Assembly (NCBI GenBank): GCA_037176905.1
Contig: JBBBWG010028268.1
Location: 1-58,754, forward strand
Source of the DNA: Azolla pinnata
Taxonomy: Eukaryota > Streptophyta > Polypodiopsida > Salviniales > Salviniaceae
Direction of reading: 5' to 3'
Length of the DNA: 58,754 bases
Notes under the pieces: model-generated
Seen by the model: the letters and a program-made list of their open reading frames with translations, nothing else
Database searches by the model: none
What the model was told of the DNA's origin: nothing
Position numbers and translations under genes: made by a program
Part shown: piece by piece, positions 26,263 through 38,877 of the stretch
Layout of the letters: each line of letters starts with the position of its first letter
Position numbering within the stretch: position 1 is the stretch's first letter

Positions 26263-29200
26263 ATGGACGCATTCTTTCGTCTAGGGCTCAACTGTGTCTT
26301 TGCACATACTGATATAGTCTCGGTGGATGATAGTGATGATGACTTTGTGAACGAGGTCATGGAGATGTCTTCGAAGCTCAATCGAGGGATAATGAATCAC
26401 GGGTATCCTCTCCATCTTTCTAGCATAATCTCTGTGTTTTCTGTGTCTGCTCCGATCTTAGCGTCATCTCAACCTCTCACTTCCGTTTATTATTTGTTTT
26501 TCTCTCCAAAGGTTTCACTTCGTGTAAAGAAGCTTTCTCTTTTGCTTCGTTCAAGTCTTCTGATGCCTCTGATGATGGCCTCTGCCTTTGTCTGTCTTTT
26601 ATCCTTCTTAGCGGTGTCTGTTGACGAATAAACTAGCATCTTTACTAGGAATTTGTTGATCCATTTGCTTAACGCAGAAATATTTAGCAGGGCTCTGCTC
26701 ATTTTCTCGTCTTTTTTATCATTAGTATTGGTTCATTTATATCTCTGCCTCTCTCAAATGGGTTTTGGTGATTTCTTTCTTGAAAGCTCTGTTTTTTTCT
26801 CTTGTTGAAGATGCTCTCACTATCGAAGGAGATGTAAAATTCGTGCTCCATGCTGTGATGAAGTTTTTGATTGTCGCCATTGCCACAATGAAGCCAAGGT
26901 ACACATGAGTTTTACGTTCCCTAATGTAAGAAGAAGATGAAGACAGAGATGAAGAAGAATGGCTTTCAAACACACATATGTGAATAGTTTTGATGTTCAT
27001 ATGTTCTTTACTTTTGCTTCTTTCAGTCAAAAGAGGAAGATGTTTGTCTGCGGCATGAAATGCCTCGACACAAAGTCGAGAAGGTGATGATCCTTTTTGT
27101 TTTTATGTTCCTCCTCATCTTCCATCGCTTTGCCTGTCATGTATGTCCTTGATTGTTAGCTCCCTGTATTAAAGTATACTTTCTTGTGTTTTTCTTTTCA
27201 GGTTATTTGCTCTCTCTGTGACACTGAGCAGAAGGTAAGTAGATAGATTCTCTTAGCTATCTTCCATAGCATTGTGAAATAGTCTATAATGTCAGATATT
27301 AATGTACGAGTTTGTTGATTGTCATGTATGCCAATATAAAACGATTTGAATAGCTTCTTATGGGGCACAGTATTAAGAGTTGTGGGGAAGTTAGGGGATT
27401 AGACATCGCACTTGTTATGGTATGCACATGATATTAGCGACCGGGTGGGATGTGCTAGCATGAAAATGTGACTCTACCCGTTATTCAAAGCACAATACTA
27501 GCAGTTACATGTGATATCATGATGGTCATGGTATGGAATATGGAACTAGTCATGGCATGATATGTTATAGCAGGTATTGGATGGATGGGATGAGATAGTA
27601 ATAATTATGATATGGAATGGGGCGTTGCACTGCTGACAGCAGCGTATCTTGAATCGGCTATTGCATGAGATGTGACATTTGCCGTACCTCAATACAGTTC
27701 TTGATCCGGAAATGATGATTCTGGTGACCATTCTGCTCATTTTATAGCATGGCATTGTGTTACCAGATCAATAGGCACCTATACTGGACTGCTTTTGTCT
27801 GGAAGCAGGAACAAATTCTGGATAACACTGTACTGTATATAATGGTTTATATAGCTATGGTTTATAGTCATTTTCTAACCAGCTTTGTTGGCATAACATA
27901 CCGTTAATAGTGTATCCAATTTGCTTTTGTTTCACTCTGGCAGGTCCAACAAGTTTGTGAAAACTGTGGTGTGTGTATGGGGGAATACTTTTGCAGCAAG
28001 TGCAAATTTTTCGATGATGATGTAAGCTCGTTAATCTTGTGTGCTCTATTTTCCTAGCTTTCCTACTCTCAAAAATTACTTAGTCTGTTTCGTTTATTCT
28101 CCCATTAAACAAAGAATGTGTTATGACTCTATGAACACATCTTTTCTGCAGACAGCAAAGGAACAGTTCCATTGTGATGCCTGTGGCATATGCAGGCAAG
28201 CATTGAAAACTTTTGTGTCTGGATATCAATCTTTAGGTTTGGTCCAGTATGGTTTAAGCCTAATAAGCATGTTCGTTATCTTGTTACTTCCTTAGGGTTG
28301 GCGGCGAAGAGAATTTCTTCCACTGTGACCAATGTGGTATGCATGCTTTCTTACTTCAATTCCACTGAAGGATGGTCCGTATTGCCTTTTGTGAACGTAT
28401 CATATATAACTTGTTCTAGGTTGTTGTTACTCTACAAAACTACAAAACAAACATCAGTGTGTAGAGAATGCTATGCAGCACAACTGTCCGATCTGTTTTG
28501 AGGTATGAAACATATATATTTTCAGTTTATTTTCATGTATTTTCTTGTCTCATTATAAGCTTTTTTATTTCATTCATATATTTTCTTATACTAACGATTT
28601 TGGCATATTTTTTGCTTATATGCTGTGTGCATGGAAGTATCTGTTTGATTCTTTGAAAAGCACTGCCGTGATGCGTTGTGGCCACACAATGCACTTCAAA
28701 TGCTTAGAAGAGATGCGGTCCCACTCTCAGTAAGCTCTTTTTCATCTTCTTCTTTCTGTAATTTCGGCCCAGCAACATTTTTGGCACTCTATGCTCAATA
28801 ACAGCTAACTTGTACATCCATTACACAGGTATACATGCCCAATTTGCTCCAAATCTCTTTATGATATGTCTAGAGTATGGGCACATCTAGATCTGGAGGT
28901 AATCTTCTTTCTAGTGAAATTACTTTTGTCACTAGTCTATTCATAAACGTTCCTTTCAAGTTGATTGAAATAGTTTGAGCAATCTTGCGAATATATGCAG
29001 GTTGCATCGACCCCAATGCCCGAGGCATACCAGAACAAATTGGTATATTTTGGTTTATTTTGGTTTATTTTGGTTCTAGTGCGTAAATACGTCAACATTT
29101 GTGTGTATGCTTTTGATGAATTGCCCCAAAATTTCTACCTTTTTCTATACAGGTCTGGATACTGTGCAACGATTGTGGTGCCAATAACGAGGTTCCATTT

Positions 29201-29290
29201 CATATTATTGCTCATAAGTGCTCTAGTTGCAGTTCATATAACACTCGCCAGACAAAAGGCCGCTTGTCGAGCAGTGGATTAGGACGGTGA
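26263..29290 (+). CDS. CHY-zinc-finger/RING E3 ubiquitin ligase (12 exons)
   Basis: Exons: 26263-26402, 26811-26898, 27027-27083, 27202-27234, 27944-28021, 28152-28195, 28296-28336, 28420-28502, 28638-28729, 28829-28898, 29001-29042, 29153-29290; predicted 301 aa. Domains in order: CHY zinc finger from residue 48 ([48 protein letters not shown]), CTCHY finger ([20 protein letters not shown]...CCYS...HQCVENAM), C3H2C3-type RING at 183-225 (CPICFE...[13 protein letters not shown]...YTCPIC) and a C-terminal zinc ribbon (CNDCG, HKCSSC, 261-282). This order is diagnostic of the RCHY1/MIEL1 family, which ubiquitinates transcription factors; plant members act on MYB factors in defence and ABA signalling. 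The intron after exon 6 uses a GC donor (TGCAG|GCAAGC). Residues 1-46 are acidic and variable; a later ATG at 26359 is possible. Confidence 0.95.
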
Positions 29291-29885
29291 ATCAGATTCA
29301 CGATGAAGACTTCTTGAATTCTTCGACCCATTCTTCTAGATCATGGCTTTTATTAGCTTATTCATCATCAGCTCTCCAAAGAAGCCCATTTTTTTTGTAT
29401 CTCTTGTAAGCTTGATACCCAAAAGCGGTTGTGCTTGGGGGGATCCTTCCTTCTTCATTTTGTTGCCATTTGTTGACATACAGGAATGAATAGTAGCGTG
29501 TTCGGATGTATTATGATAACTACACATTTGCTATATATAGATTGGTTTCGTTGCATTTCATTCTCTATCTTCAACTTGCAAGATTATATCCGAAGCCATC
29601 TATTTTGGGCAGGTTCTATCCAGGATTTAGGGCTTACCTGTCGGGGAGATGGTAGTGCGGATGCTCATTACTACTGTTTTCCTGTTGTAATGTATGTGCG
29701 TTGTGTTTTTGCCGTTTCTATAATGTTGTTGCAGGAACTGGGAAATCTCTGTCCTTCACAATCTGAAGAAAAAGAAAAAGCCCACCACAAATTTGGAGGA
29801 TGTACATAGCTGGAAGGTGCAGAAAACCCCCACAAACGATGATCTCACAAGTTTTCAGAGCCCTGGTTTGCTGTGTTTCAAAAAT
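29291..29885. other. 3' flank of RING ligase gene; no gene seen
   Basis: Probably the 3' untranslated region followed by intergenic DNA. Only unconvincing short frames are present. Confidence 0.3.
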
Positions 29886-30141
29886 GTGTAAACAAAACTA
29901 CTCAAAAGAGAGGAACGAATGCATTAAAATCGTACCTTTGGCGAGGATTAAATGCTTAAATTCTGGATCAATTGCGTAAAAAAAGTTCATGAACCGAATT
30001 TCAGTCAAATTTGTGTAAACAAAACTACTCAAAAGAGAGGAACGAATGCATTAAAATTGTACCTTTGGCGAGGATTAAATGCTTAAATTCTGGATCAATT
30101 GCGTATAAAATGTCATGGAACAAATTCCAGTCAATTATTCC
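29886..30141. repeat. two-copy 127-bp tandem duplication next to tRNA-like sequence
   Basis: GTAAACAAAACTACTCAAAA through GGATCAATTGCGTA starts at about 29889 and again 127 bp later, with few differences. On the minus strand it lies directly after the tRNA-like sequence at 30213-30142 and could be the body of a tRNA-headed repeat. Confidence 0.85.
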
Positions 30142-30213
30142 TACCCCTGGTGAGCTTCGAACTCACGACCATTCGCTTAAGAGGCGATTGCACTACCGCT
30201 GTGCTACAGAGGC
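30142..30213 (-). tRNA. tRNA-Lys(CUU)-like; gene or SINE head
   Basis: A 72-nt cloverleaf can be drawn on the minus strand: acceptor GCCTCTG/CAGGGGT (7 bp with G-U pairs), D stem GCAC/GTGC with a loop holding GG, anticodon stem ATCGC/GCGAA (one A-A mismatch), loop CTCTTAA giving anticodon CUU, variable loop TGGTC, T stem GTGAG/CTCAC with loop TTCGAAG, discriminator A. A and B boxes are intact. No T-run terminator follows; instead there is a duplicated 127-bp unit. It could be a diverged tRNA-Lys gene, a pseudogene or the 5' head of a SINE. Confidence 0.45.
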
Positions 30214-30279
30214 TCACATAAGTAACTTTTATTTTTCTAAAATATACTTGTAATATTTATTGTGAGTAGTTTAGAAAAC

Positions 30280-30714
30280 CTAATAATGAGTCATTACGGT
30301 TTTTATGTCGGGCTTTAACAAGGCTTCTGAGTTGTGCAATTGTGGAGATTACATGCAAGATCAACCGAATCCGTGCATGGATAGTTGTTGGATGTGTAAT
30401 GTTGATTGCAAGCTGAATTCGTGACCACTACCGATCTGTTCGCTGCACAGTGTGACCTATGGTGAAAAGTTCTTGTATCTGTTCACGATCGAGACGATGG
30501 CCCGTGATCGAGTTCCCGAAACAAGGCGATATGCAATCGCACACAGGGGACATCAACATGAGCTTTCTAGCCTCTGTATTTTCTTAGCGCGGTGAACTCG
30601 AGGGATGCCGTGAATGGATAGATATGTCGAGCAGTGGGTGTATGAATCGCTCGATGACAATGAGCCCGCGAGAGTGTAAAAGAAGGCATTTGGTGGAGCT
30701 GATGATACCTTGGA
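30280..30714. other. intergenic; no gene seen
   Basis: No coding or RNA family could be recognised between the tRNA-like sequence and the following array. Confidence 0.3.
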
Positions 30715-31320
30715 CCCGGTCGAGGACCAAACTAGACCAGGTAAGGTCAAGCTAGAGTAGTCAAGAGAAGGTCAAGCCAGACCAAACAAGACGAGACAAG
30801 GCCAAGTCAAAGTAGGCCAATCTATACTGATCGATGAACAAACCAAACCAAGTGAAGGCAAGGTCAAGCCAGGCCAAACCAGATAGGACAAGGCCAAGTC
30901 AGAGCAATCGAGGACCAAACCAGACCAAGTAAGGCCAGTCTAGACTAGTCAAGACAAGGCCAAGCCAGACGAAACCAGACGAGACAAGGCCAAGCCAGAG
31001 TAGTGCAATCAAGACCAACGCAAGCCACACAAGAGCAGACTAGACCCGAGCCAAGGCAGAATAGAACAAACCAAACCATCTCAGGCCAGGCCAGAACTAG
31101 ACAAGCTAGAGCAGAACAAACCAAACCAGATCAAAAACTAAACAAACCAGAGCATAACTAAATTGAGCAGAGCAGAACTGGACAGACCAGAGCAGAACTG
31201 AACGGAGCAGAGCAGAACTGAACGGACCAGATCAGAACTAAACAGACCAGATCAGAACAAAACAGACCAGATCAGAACAAAACAGACCAGATCAGACCAT
31301 AGCCAGGCTAATACAGAAGA
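30715..31320. repeat. degenerate CCAGA/CAAG-rich tandem array
   Basis: Loosely repeated words (GACCAAACCAGACCAAGTAA, GACAAGGCCAAGCCAGA) form irregular units. From about 31200 the array tightens to 20-bp units of CAGACCAGATCAGAACAAAA (four copies to about 31300). It ends about 170 bp before the probable eL13 leader. There is no conserved frame. Confidence 0.85.
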
Positions 31321-31479
31321 TCATACCATTGCCACAGAGAAGATCAAACAAAGGCAAGAATTGCAAAGAGCAGAAGAACAGTTGCTGAGCAGATCAGAAA
31401 CCACGACAATTTTTGAGGGTGTTTTTTTTTTTTTTGTGTCCGCCCAAAAGAACTGTGTCCGCCAGGTGTGAAACCGCCC

Positions 31480-31752
31480 GTTTGAAACCCTAAAATCTTC
31501 TTCCTTCTTCTATCTGTTCTTCTCCTTCTTCTTCTTCTTCTTCTTCCTTCCTTCCTTCCTTCCTGCTCCTGCTTCGTCTTCTTCGCCTCCGACTCAGACA
31601 GGTAACGAAGCTCTCCCATCTGATCCGTGCCTTCCTCTCTCTTCTCTTTCCTTTTCTTTACTTTACTTTATCCTCCTTCTGATCTTGTTGTTGTTGTTGT
31701 TGTTGTTGTTGTTATTGTTGTTCTGCTTCTGCTTCTTCTTCGTCTTCTTCAG
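31480..31752 (+). promoter_or_regulatory. eL13 telo-box, leader exon and 5'-UTR intron
   Basis: GAAACCCTAAAATC (about 31485) is a telo-box type motif, common in plant ribosomal-protein promoters. A pyrimidine-rich leader follows. CAGACAG|GTAACG (31602) and CTTCTTCAG (ending 31752), two bases before the ATG, would define a 5'-UTR intron of 151 nt. The intron is inferred from splice signals alone. Confidence 0.5.
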
Positions 31753-31753
31753 G

Positions 31754-33664
31754 ATGAAGCACAACAATGTCATCCCTAATGGACATTTCAAGAAGGATTG
31801 GCAGAGCCGTGTGAAGACGTGGTTCAACCAGCCGGCCAGGAAGAAGCGCAGACGCATCGGTATGTACGTTTTTTTTTCTTTTGGTCCCTATTCCGCTCTT
31901 TTGTTTCTTCCTCTCCTTGTTCCTCCTCCTTCTCCTTGTTTTCGAACGTCTATTTAGTTTTTCCCCGCCTATTTAGCTTGCTCAGAGGACTTGCTCGCCG
32001 TATCAAAAAAGCATTGCCTTTGTCCTTGGACTGAGTGAGGTTTCGCTTTCGGAAAGGAAAAATAGGTTTTTCAAAAGAAGTTGTTTGCATTGTGTGATCA
32101 ACAAATTCAGATTTTTTTATGTAGAGGTTTCTATGATCTTCTGTTTCTTTGGGAAAATTTTCCTTGCTTCTCTCAAATACGAGCTGTTAGTATCATTGAG
32201 TTGACTGGCACAAGCTTATTGAACGGTGATGTATCTTCATCGGCTTCCTGACCTTTTGAATTGTACAGCTCGCCAGAAGAAGGCTGTGGGTGTCTTCCCT
32301 CGCCCTACCAGTGGTCCTCTTCGTCCCATCGTCCATTCTCAGACGCTCAGGTACAACATGAAGGTTAGAGCTGGCCGTGGATTTACGCTTGAAGAGCTCA
32401 AGGTATCGTTTTCGATTGTGAACAGGTCACAACCGTGTCCGTTTCTATGCTAATGGTTTGGACTTCAAAATTGTTCTTGCTGTCCTTATTTTGTCAGGCT
32501 GCTGGCATATCAAAGAAGCTTGCGCCTACGATTGGTATTGCTGTTGATCACAGGAGGAAGAATCGCTGTCTTGAGAGCCTTCAGTCCAATGTGCAGAGGT
32601 TGAACACTTACAAGGCGAAATTGATTGTCTTCCCACGCCGATCTCGCAAGACTAAGGTTCGTGACTGTTAGAACATTCTGCTATTTAATTGTTTTCTTTT
32701 TTATCATTTATGTATCTTGTTCAATTTTTGTTGATTGAATTTGTTTCACATGCGTAGTGCATTACTGTAGGCTAGAATTTCCTTTTTATGCATTGCGCAT
32801 GATCCTGTATGCACTTTTGGTCAGTAGTACAGGTATTCTTCATGTACTGCGTGTCACTATAGGTTACCAATGTTTATTCGCTGTGCATATTATCGCATAT
32901 TATGATATTTCTTCATGTTCTAGTAACCAGCTTCAGGCTAATGGTTTAGTGGTTCCATTTCACATGTTAAGGTAACATATTTACTCTGAGAAGTGTTCTA
33001 CGCTTTTAATTGGTTAAAAAATTCTTGGGAATGATAGAAGGTGTTCGTTTAATGAAACTATTCATCTGTACTCAACATTGTTATACTGTAGGTACACAAC
33101 TATATCTAGTTTATAATGGTGACTTACCACTTTTTCTGTGTCATACCTTTTTAAATGATTTCATCTTTAGCTTAATATCTACAAGTCTTGTATAAACGTC
33201 CATTAGTTAGGTTAAACGTGGCATAATTTCTCTATAATATTCCTTCAATATTTCAGATGTTTTTCCTCACTTGCTTAATGGTTGGGGATCACACAGTTTA
33301 CTGATGTTTAGTTGATGGTGCAGTTTCCTTTGGCTTACTAAATGCTTAATTTGTTTTTCAGATACTTAAATGATTCGAACCGTTTTTCAGTTACTCTAAT
33401 GCTGAATGCTTGCCATTAACACATTTCCTTTGTTTTGCACAGGCGGGTGATGCAACTCCAGAAGAGCTTGCAAATGCTGTCCAGGTTCAAGGTCCAGTTC
33501 TTCCTATTGTTAGGGAGAAGCCAACTGTGGATGTTGTCACAATTACAGATGAAATGAAGGCAAACAAGGCTTATGCTAAGCTCCGTGTTGAGAGGATGAA
33601 TGAGCGATTGATTGGTATTAGGAAGAAGCGAGCTGCTGAGGCCGAGAAAGAAGAGAAGAAGTGA
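31754..33664 (+). CDS. 60S ribosomal protein L13 (eL13)
   Basis: Exons: 31754-31859, 32269-32402, 32498-32656, 33443-33664; predicted 206 aa, the normal plant length. It is a structural protein of the cytosolic large ribosomal subunit. The N-terminus ([16 protein letters not shown]), [62 protein letters not shown] and [12 protein letters not shown] are all family blocks, and the tail ends [12 protein letters not shown]. The middle of the last exon ([26 protein letters not shown]) is more diverged than in the flowering-plant copies I know. All junctions are GT-AG. The long third intron (786 nt) shows no other gene. Expected to be strongly and constitutively expressed. Confidence 0.97.
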
Positions 33665-36150
33665 AGAGTTAGATGTTAGCTTCATTTGGTATAACCTATT
33701 TTTTTCGCTGTTCCCATCTTTTTGGGTCTCTCGATTGCTGAGTTATCTCTTGGTTCTACCCCAGAGATTAAAACACTAGATTATGTAAAATTGTGTATGC
33801 TCAGTGCATACCAATGTTCGGATGATCAAATACATTGTCGTGAGTTTCTATATATACATCTAAAAGTGAGTAAAATTGGCTTCCTTTGAAATTTGGATGT
33901 CTTTGATTGATTTAAGCATTGAATCACTTCCAGAAATGTAACAATTCTTAGCGGTTTCCTATGCTTCTGATGCCTCAGGTCCTCTAAAACTTGTAGAACA
34001 ATTGGTTCTTCAGAGTATCAGTGTGAGTACTCCTTTAGCAAATTTTGATGGGAAACTGTGAGTTGCCTGTGACTTGTTGTCAAATTTTCCATGTCCATTG
34101 GGGAAGTCTGTAGTGGGTTTGAGTTGTATTTACTAATGCCAGAAGGCACCTTGTTGCAAGTATTTTGTCTCAACAGCGGTCTGGTTACAGAATGTTACCC
34201 ATGATGATATTACACTTATGAAAGATGTAGTCCATATGCTATTTGAAGATGTAGTCCAACATTGGAATGTACCCCTCTTGGAATTGGAATGTGGGTACTG
34301 CTGCAACATGAATTATTGTCTAGGTAACTGATGCTGATGACGTAGTAAACATTGGAGACGGATTGTAGATAATGGTAATCAGGGGATATTGATGCGGTGC
34401 AATTTGTAGTGGCGAGGAGGAAGTGGTTAATTACCCACCTAATTATACGAAATGATTCGAGAGACGAGTTGCATGTGTGATCAAGACAAAGACCTCCTTG
34501 ATGACAATAGAAACGTAAGATGTTGAAGGCTAAATGCGGAGGATGAGGAGGAAGAAGAGAAGAGGAGGAGAAGCCGCTCGAAAGCCCACAAGAAGATGTG
34601 AAAGAAGAGCGAAGATCTGTGGGAGATGTCGCGAAAACCCTAATGCTGCAAAAACCCTATTGGCACTCTGATCATATCCCAAAAGTGTGGACACATTGGC
34701 TCTTTTAGATTGCCAGATACCGACTCGAATCGATGTTAGAGGAATGAATGTTGAACGATTTGATCACGGCTTTACCGTTCAATTCTGGGTTCGGTTTGGT
34801 TGAGCAATGCCCCATCGCAAGAGGTTACGATAATTGCCCACCTAAAACTCATCCTAGGTCCAAGGCTAACAGCTGTCGGATTTAACTTGCCCTTAAAAAG
34901 AAAACACCATTGAAATGAATGTCGGACATCAGAGTCCGAGAGGGCCATGTGTCGAGAGGGCCTGTTCCCTAGGTCAATTGGCGTCCGATTTTTTGTGTGA
35001 TCGACATTAGCCCAGGTCCCAGCTTGTTGGTTTTTTTTTTCTAAAAATATTTCTCATGAGAGGTCACACTACAGTTCTTTTTATCCCCCAGTACCTCGCT
35101 TTATATTCATTACACCTAAGCCTGGTGAGGCTTGCAGAGAGAGAGAGAGAGAGAGAGAGACAGATAGGCTAACGTCTGCTTAGGCCGATATGACCAATGA
35201 AGACGTAGCGTACAATAATGTTTGTGTATCCACTCATCTATGAGAGTACGATGACGATTACAAATACAATTATCCACTCATCTATGAGAGCAAGGTTTGC
35301 AATAGGGGGGGCATCTTGAGATGCTGAGATCAGCTGTCTAGGGAGTTTCTTATGGACTTGGTATGCATCTACTGTCTGTGTTGTTGGCTGGCGCCAGATG
35401 TGAGGCCTCGCACTGAATCGAGTTTCCATTAGGCATCGCGCTGTTTGGAATTTGGGGCCTTTCTTATTGTTGCAGCTGGCACTGAAGGAGGCCCCAGATA
35501 TGTCTCCAAACATTCATCGACGAGATATGTATAATATGTATATATACATACATACAGTAAGCCTCCCGCTTAAGTATGCATCCATTTCGGCATGCATCCC
35601 ATTTAATTACGTAGAATAAACCCCCAAAACTGTAGATCAACAGATGGACAAACCATACGAAAATTTCGATTGGAATGTAATGACTCGACATGGCGCAGAG
35701 ATCGGGCTGTCTGCTGCCAACTTACTGTTTGTCGCTGGCGTCATGCAGGATTCGTGATGCAGATCAGCAACAGCAGCGCCGGTAGATTGCGGGCGAATCG
35801 ATCCACCAAACTTCAGAAACACGCTCGATGATGGCTCGTGTGTCGGAGATGCTTAACCAGATAAATTACATAAAATTAACCAGTCGGAAGAATGCCGGGA
35901 AGCGAATAGCTGGTCAAGCAAGCAGACGATTGATTAATCAAGTTAATCAAAGCAGGCAAAAAAGCGGGTCACTTAATTAAAGTAGGACAGAACAGCTGGC
36001 TAACGTGGCTGAGCAAAGAGTTAACTGTGAAGCAGGGAAAGCAACTAATTAGTGACTAATGAACTCGAGAAGAACGAATTATGGACTGATTAACCAAAAT
36101 GGGCAGATAATTAACGCAGTAAAATAAGACCAATCGTTTGCACAATTTAA
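33665..36150. other. intergenic region; no gene recognised
   Basis: It holds a (GA)n tract at 35135-35161, a T-run at about 35030, two copies of ATCCACTCATCTATGAGAG (about 35228 and 35271) and AT-rich DNA with repeated TTAATCAA/TTAACCA words at 35850-36150. No gene or full mobile element could be identified. Confidence 0.35.
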
Positions 36151-36179
36151 TTAAACAGATTCGTTAAGTATATGTCCTG

Positions 36180-36925
36180 GTCGGTAGGTCAGCACGCGGG
36201 AACGCGTAAACGCAAAAACGCAGAAACGCAAAAAAGCAGAAACGCAAAACAAAAAGCAGAACGCAAAACGCAGCTGTGCTTTCTTGTCCTTTCTCCCTCT
36301 TCCTCCTTCCGCCATTGAACCTGCAGACGAAGGAAGAAGAAGGAAGAAGGAAGAAGAAGGAAGAAGAAGGAAGAAGGAAGAAGGAAGAAGGGAAGGAGGA
36401 ATGTGACGTTTGCCTTCCCGTTTGAGCTCCTTCTTCCTCTTCTCCTCGTCCTCGTCCTCGTCCTCTTCCTTCCCCGCCATTGAAGCTGCAGGCATCGTCT
36501 GCACCTCTCTTCGCCTTCTCCTTCTCACGTTGATGCGGTACCTGCGCGCGCTCCTTTGTTCTCCGTCCGCTTCTTCTTCTTCTTCTTCTTCGTCGTCGTC
36601 GTCGTCGTCGTCGTCTTCTTCTTCGGGCATCGATTTCTCCTGCTTCGCCTTCTTCCGTTGAAGCTGCGCTTTCTTCCACCGTTTTTGAGCTGCTCCAGGT
36701 GGCTTCTTCAGCTCTGCCTGCCTTCCGCTTTCCTTTGCCATTTCCCGAGATTCTTTGTGCTCCGCACATCTTCTTCCACTGCGATTTTGTCGGCGTATTC
36801 CATGCTTTTCCAAGCAGAATAGCAGACGAAGAAGAAGAAGAAGAAGAGCAAGAAGAAAGAGGAGGAGGAGGAGGAGGAGGAGGAGGAGGAGAAGGAGGAG
36901 GAGGAGGAGAAAGTAGACGCAACAG
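36180..36925 (+). promoter_or_regulatory. low-complexity upstream region of ankyrin-AAA gene
   Basis: Successive low-complexity blocks: AACGCAAAA-type repeats (36195-36270), GAAGAAGGAAGAAGG (36327-36400), CTT/CGT triplets (36565-36630) and GAA/GGA triplets (36824-36914). The word GCCATTGAA(C/G)CTGCAG appears at about 36311 and 36476. The last purine block ends 11 bp before the start codon and is probably 5' untranslated region. Opposing CTT and GAA tracts could pair. Long frames on the minus strand here are low-complexity artefacts. Confidence 0.45.
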
Positions 36926-38835
36926 ATGGATCTGCAACAAGCTCTTCACCAGAAGCGTGCGAGAGCTCGAGCTGATTCTCTCCATTCTCTCGCTCAAGCT
37001 GGCGATGGCGTTGGCTTGAAGAGGAAGCTGCAGGAGAATCCGAACCTTATAAACGAAAGGAACCCTGTGGTATGCAACGCATTCTCTCTCCTCCTCACCA
37101 TCTCCATCTTCTCTCCTTGGCACCATAGATCAGCAGCTCCTTGCTTCATCTTCACCTTCACCCGCTCCTTCTCTTGATAGATTTTCATTCATTTTCTTCT
37201 GTCTTTTTGCTTCTTCGCTCATTTCCTTTAGATTGACACCGTTTTCCTCGGATTGCTTCATTTTCTTTGTTCTTCTTTGTTTTGGTATGCGCTCTCACTT
37301 CTGTACTCCCTTTCGTCCGTCTCTCCACGTTGTCCGGTGTCGTTCATGGCCATCTGTTTCTTCATCTGTTATGCGTCTTCACCATGCGTCTCTTTCTTTA
37401 CTCCCCCTTCATTTTTTACTCTCTTTTGCAGATGTCTCAGACACCCCTCCATGTGGCAGCTTCTAGCAATAAAGCTGAGCTCGTCAAATTTCTACTCGAA
37501 TGGCAAGGACCTGAGAAAGCCGACATTGAAGCAAGGAACATGGTACATCAGATCCTTACCGTTCTTATTTCTTCGAAGAATGCCATATCCTTCTCTGTGC
37601 TCCGGTTTTTGGAAGCACTGTTTTGGGAGTCATTATGAAACGTCCGATTGCTTGCCTGACGAGACTGAGTTATATTCTGAACGGAAGTAAGGAAATGATA
37701 AACATTTTCTACTGATGTTTCCTAAGCCAAGAAAATAGACTCAACAGTTCTCTATTCCTTTAGAAAGATCCGATCTATGTTGATGACGCGGATGTGTAAC
37801 CAAACAGAAAGAAGAAACATAGTTAGATCGTTAGATTATTTAGAAACACCTATGTAATCTGTTTATACTTCTTATCTCGTTCGTATCCAGATAAACTTGG
37901 AACATAGAAACATGATAAGCATTGCTATAGAAAAACGTAAACTTTCCTCGCCTTCTGCTCTGTATTTTCTTTAATACATACACATCTAGCTACTAAGTTT
38001 GAAATGTGTTTACAGTACCTTGTATGCTTAAACAAAAACTCGGTTTGAATGCATTCAGTATGGAGAAACGCCATTGCACCTGGCTTCCAAGAATGGATGT
38101 ACTGATGTAGTGAAGCTCCTGCTGCAGCACAATGCTGACATCGAAGCCAAAGCTGGTGTAATATATCTTCCCCTTACATATTTTGATAATAGATCCACTG
38201 TCATTTCTGGTATACGTGCTGTCTATGTTTATGCATTCAATCACTATTAATCAAACTCACTGTTTTCTTCATCTTTCTGTTAGCTACATCACACCATGGA
38301 TTTCTGTGAGTTTACCTTAATCTTGTTTGATGTTGTTCCTTTATGCATGAATTTGCTGTTAGATTCCTTACTAGATGGATTAGCTTCTGCTTCTACTGTG
38401 GTCGTATTTGCACTGAGTTACCCCTCATAGGTTGAGGTTCGGTTCAGTTACCTCACACATGTACTTTAATTCTCTGGCCATTTTCCTCTGGCTTTCGGCT
38501 ACTGATTTGCTAACAGTTCTATATACATATTTGTAAGTTCTGTTGTACATCGCATGGAGATTTTGCTTGTCATTAAGGCTTGCAGTACGTTTTGTGGCTC
38601 AAAGGCGATACTTCTTCTATATATATATTATTCACTCATTTGCTGTTGTAAAAGGAGGGAATAAGTAGAAGTCCAAATCATACCGTCTTCCAATCTAGAG
38701 GTCAATGATGAGAGAGCGAGAAGGGAAAGGGCGGCATCTTCCCGAAATTCATTTTATAAACTAATTTGGAAGAAATTTCGTAATATCGCGGAGATTATGG
38801 AATTAAGCTTCACCACGAGGCGGGAGAGAGACACA

Positions 38836-38877
<42 letters not shown>

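Noticed and set aside
36151..37126. Minus-strand frames of 220 and 320 codons
   Set aside because: Glu/Lys/Ser runs from triplet repeats, overlapping antisense to exon 1 of the ankyrin-AAA gene.
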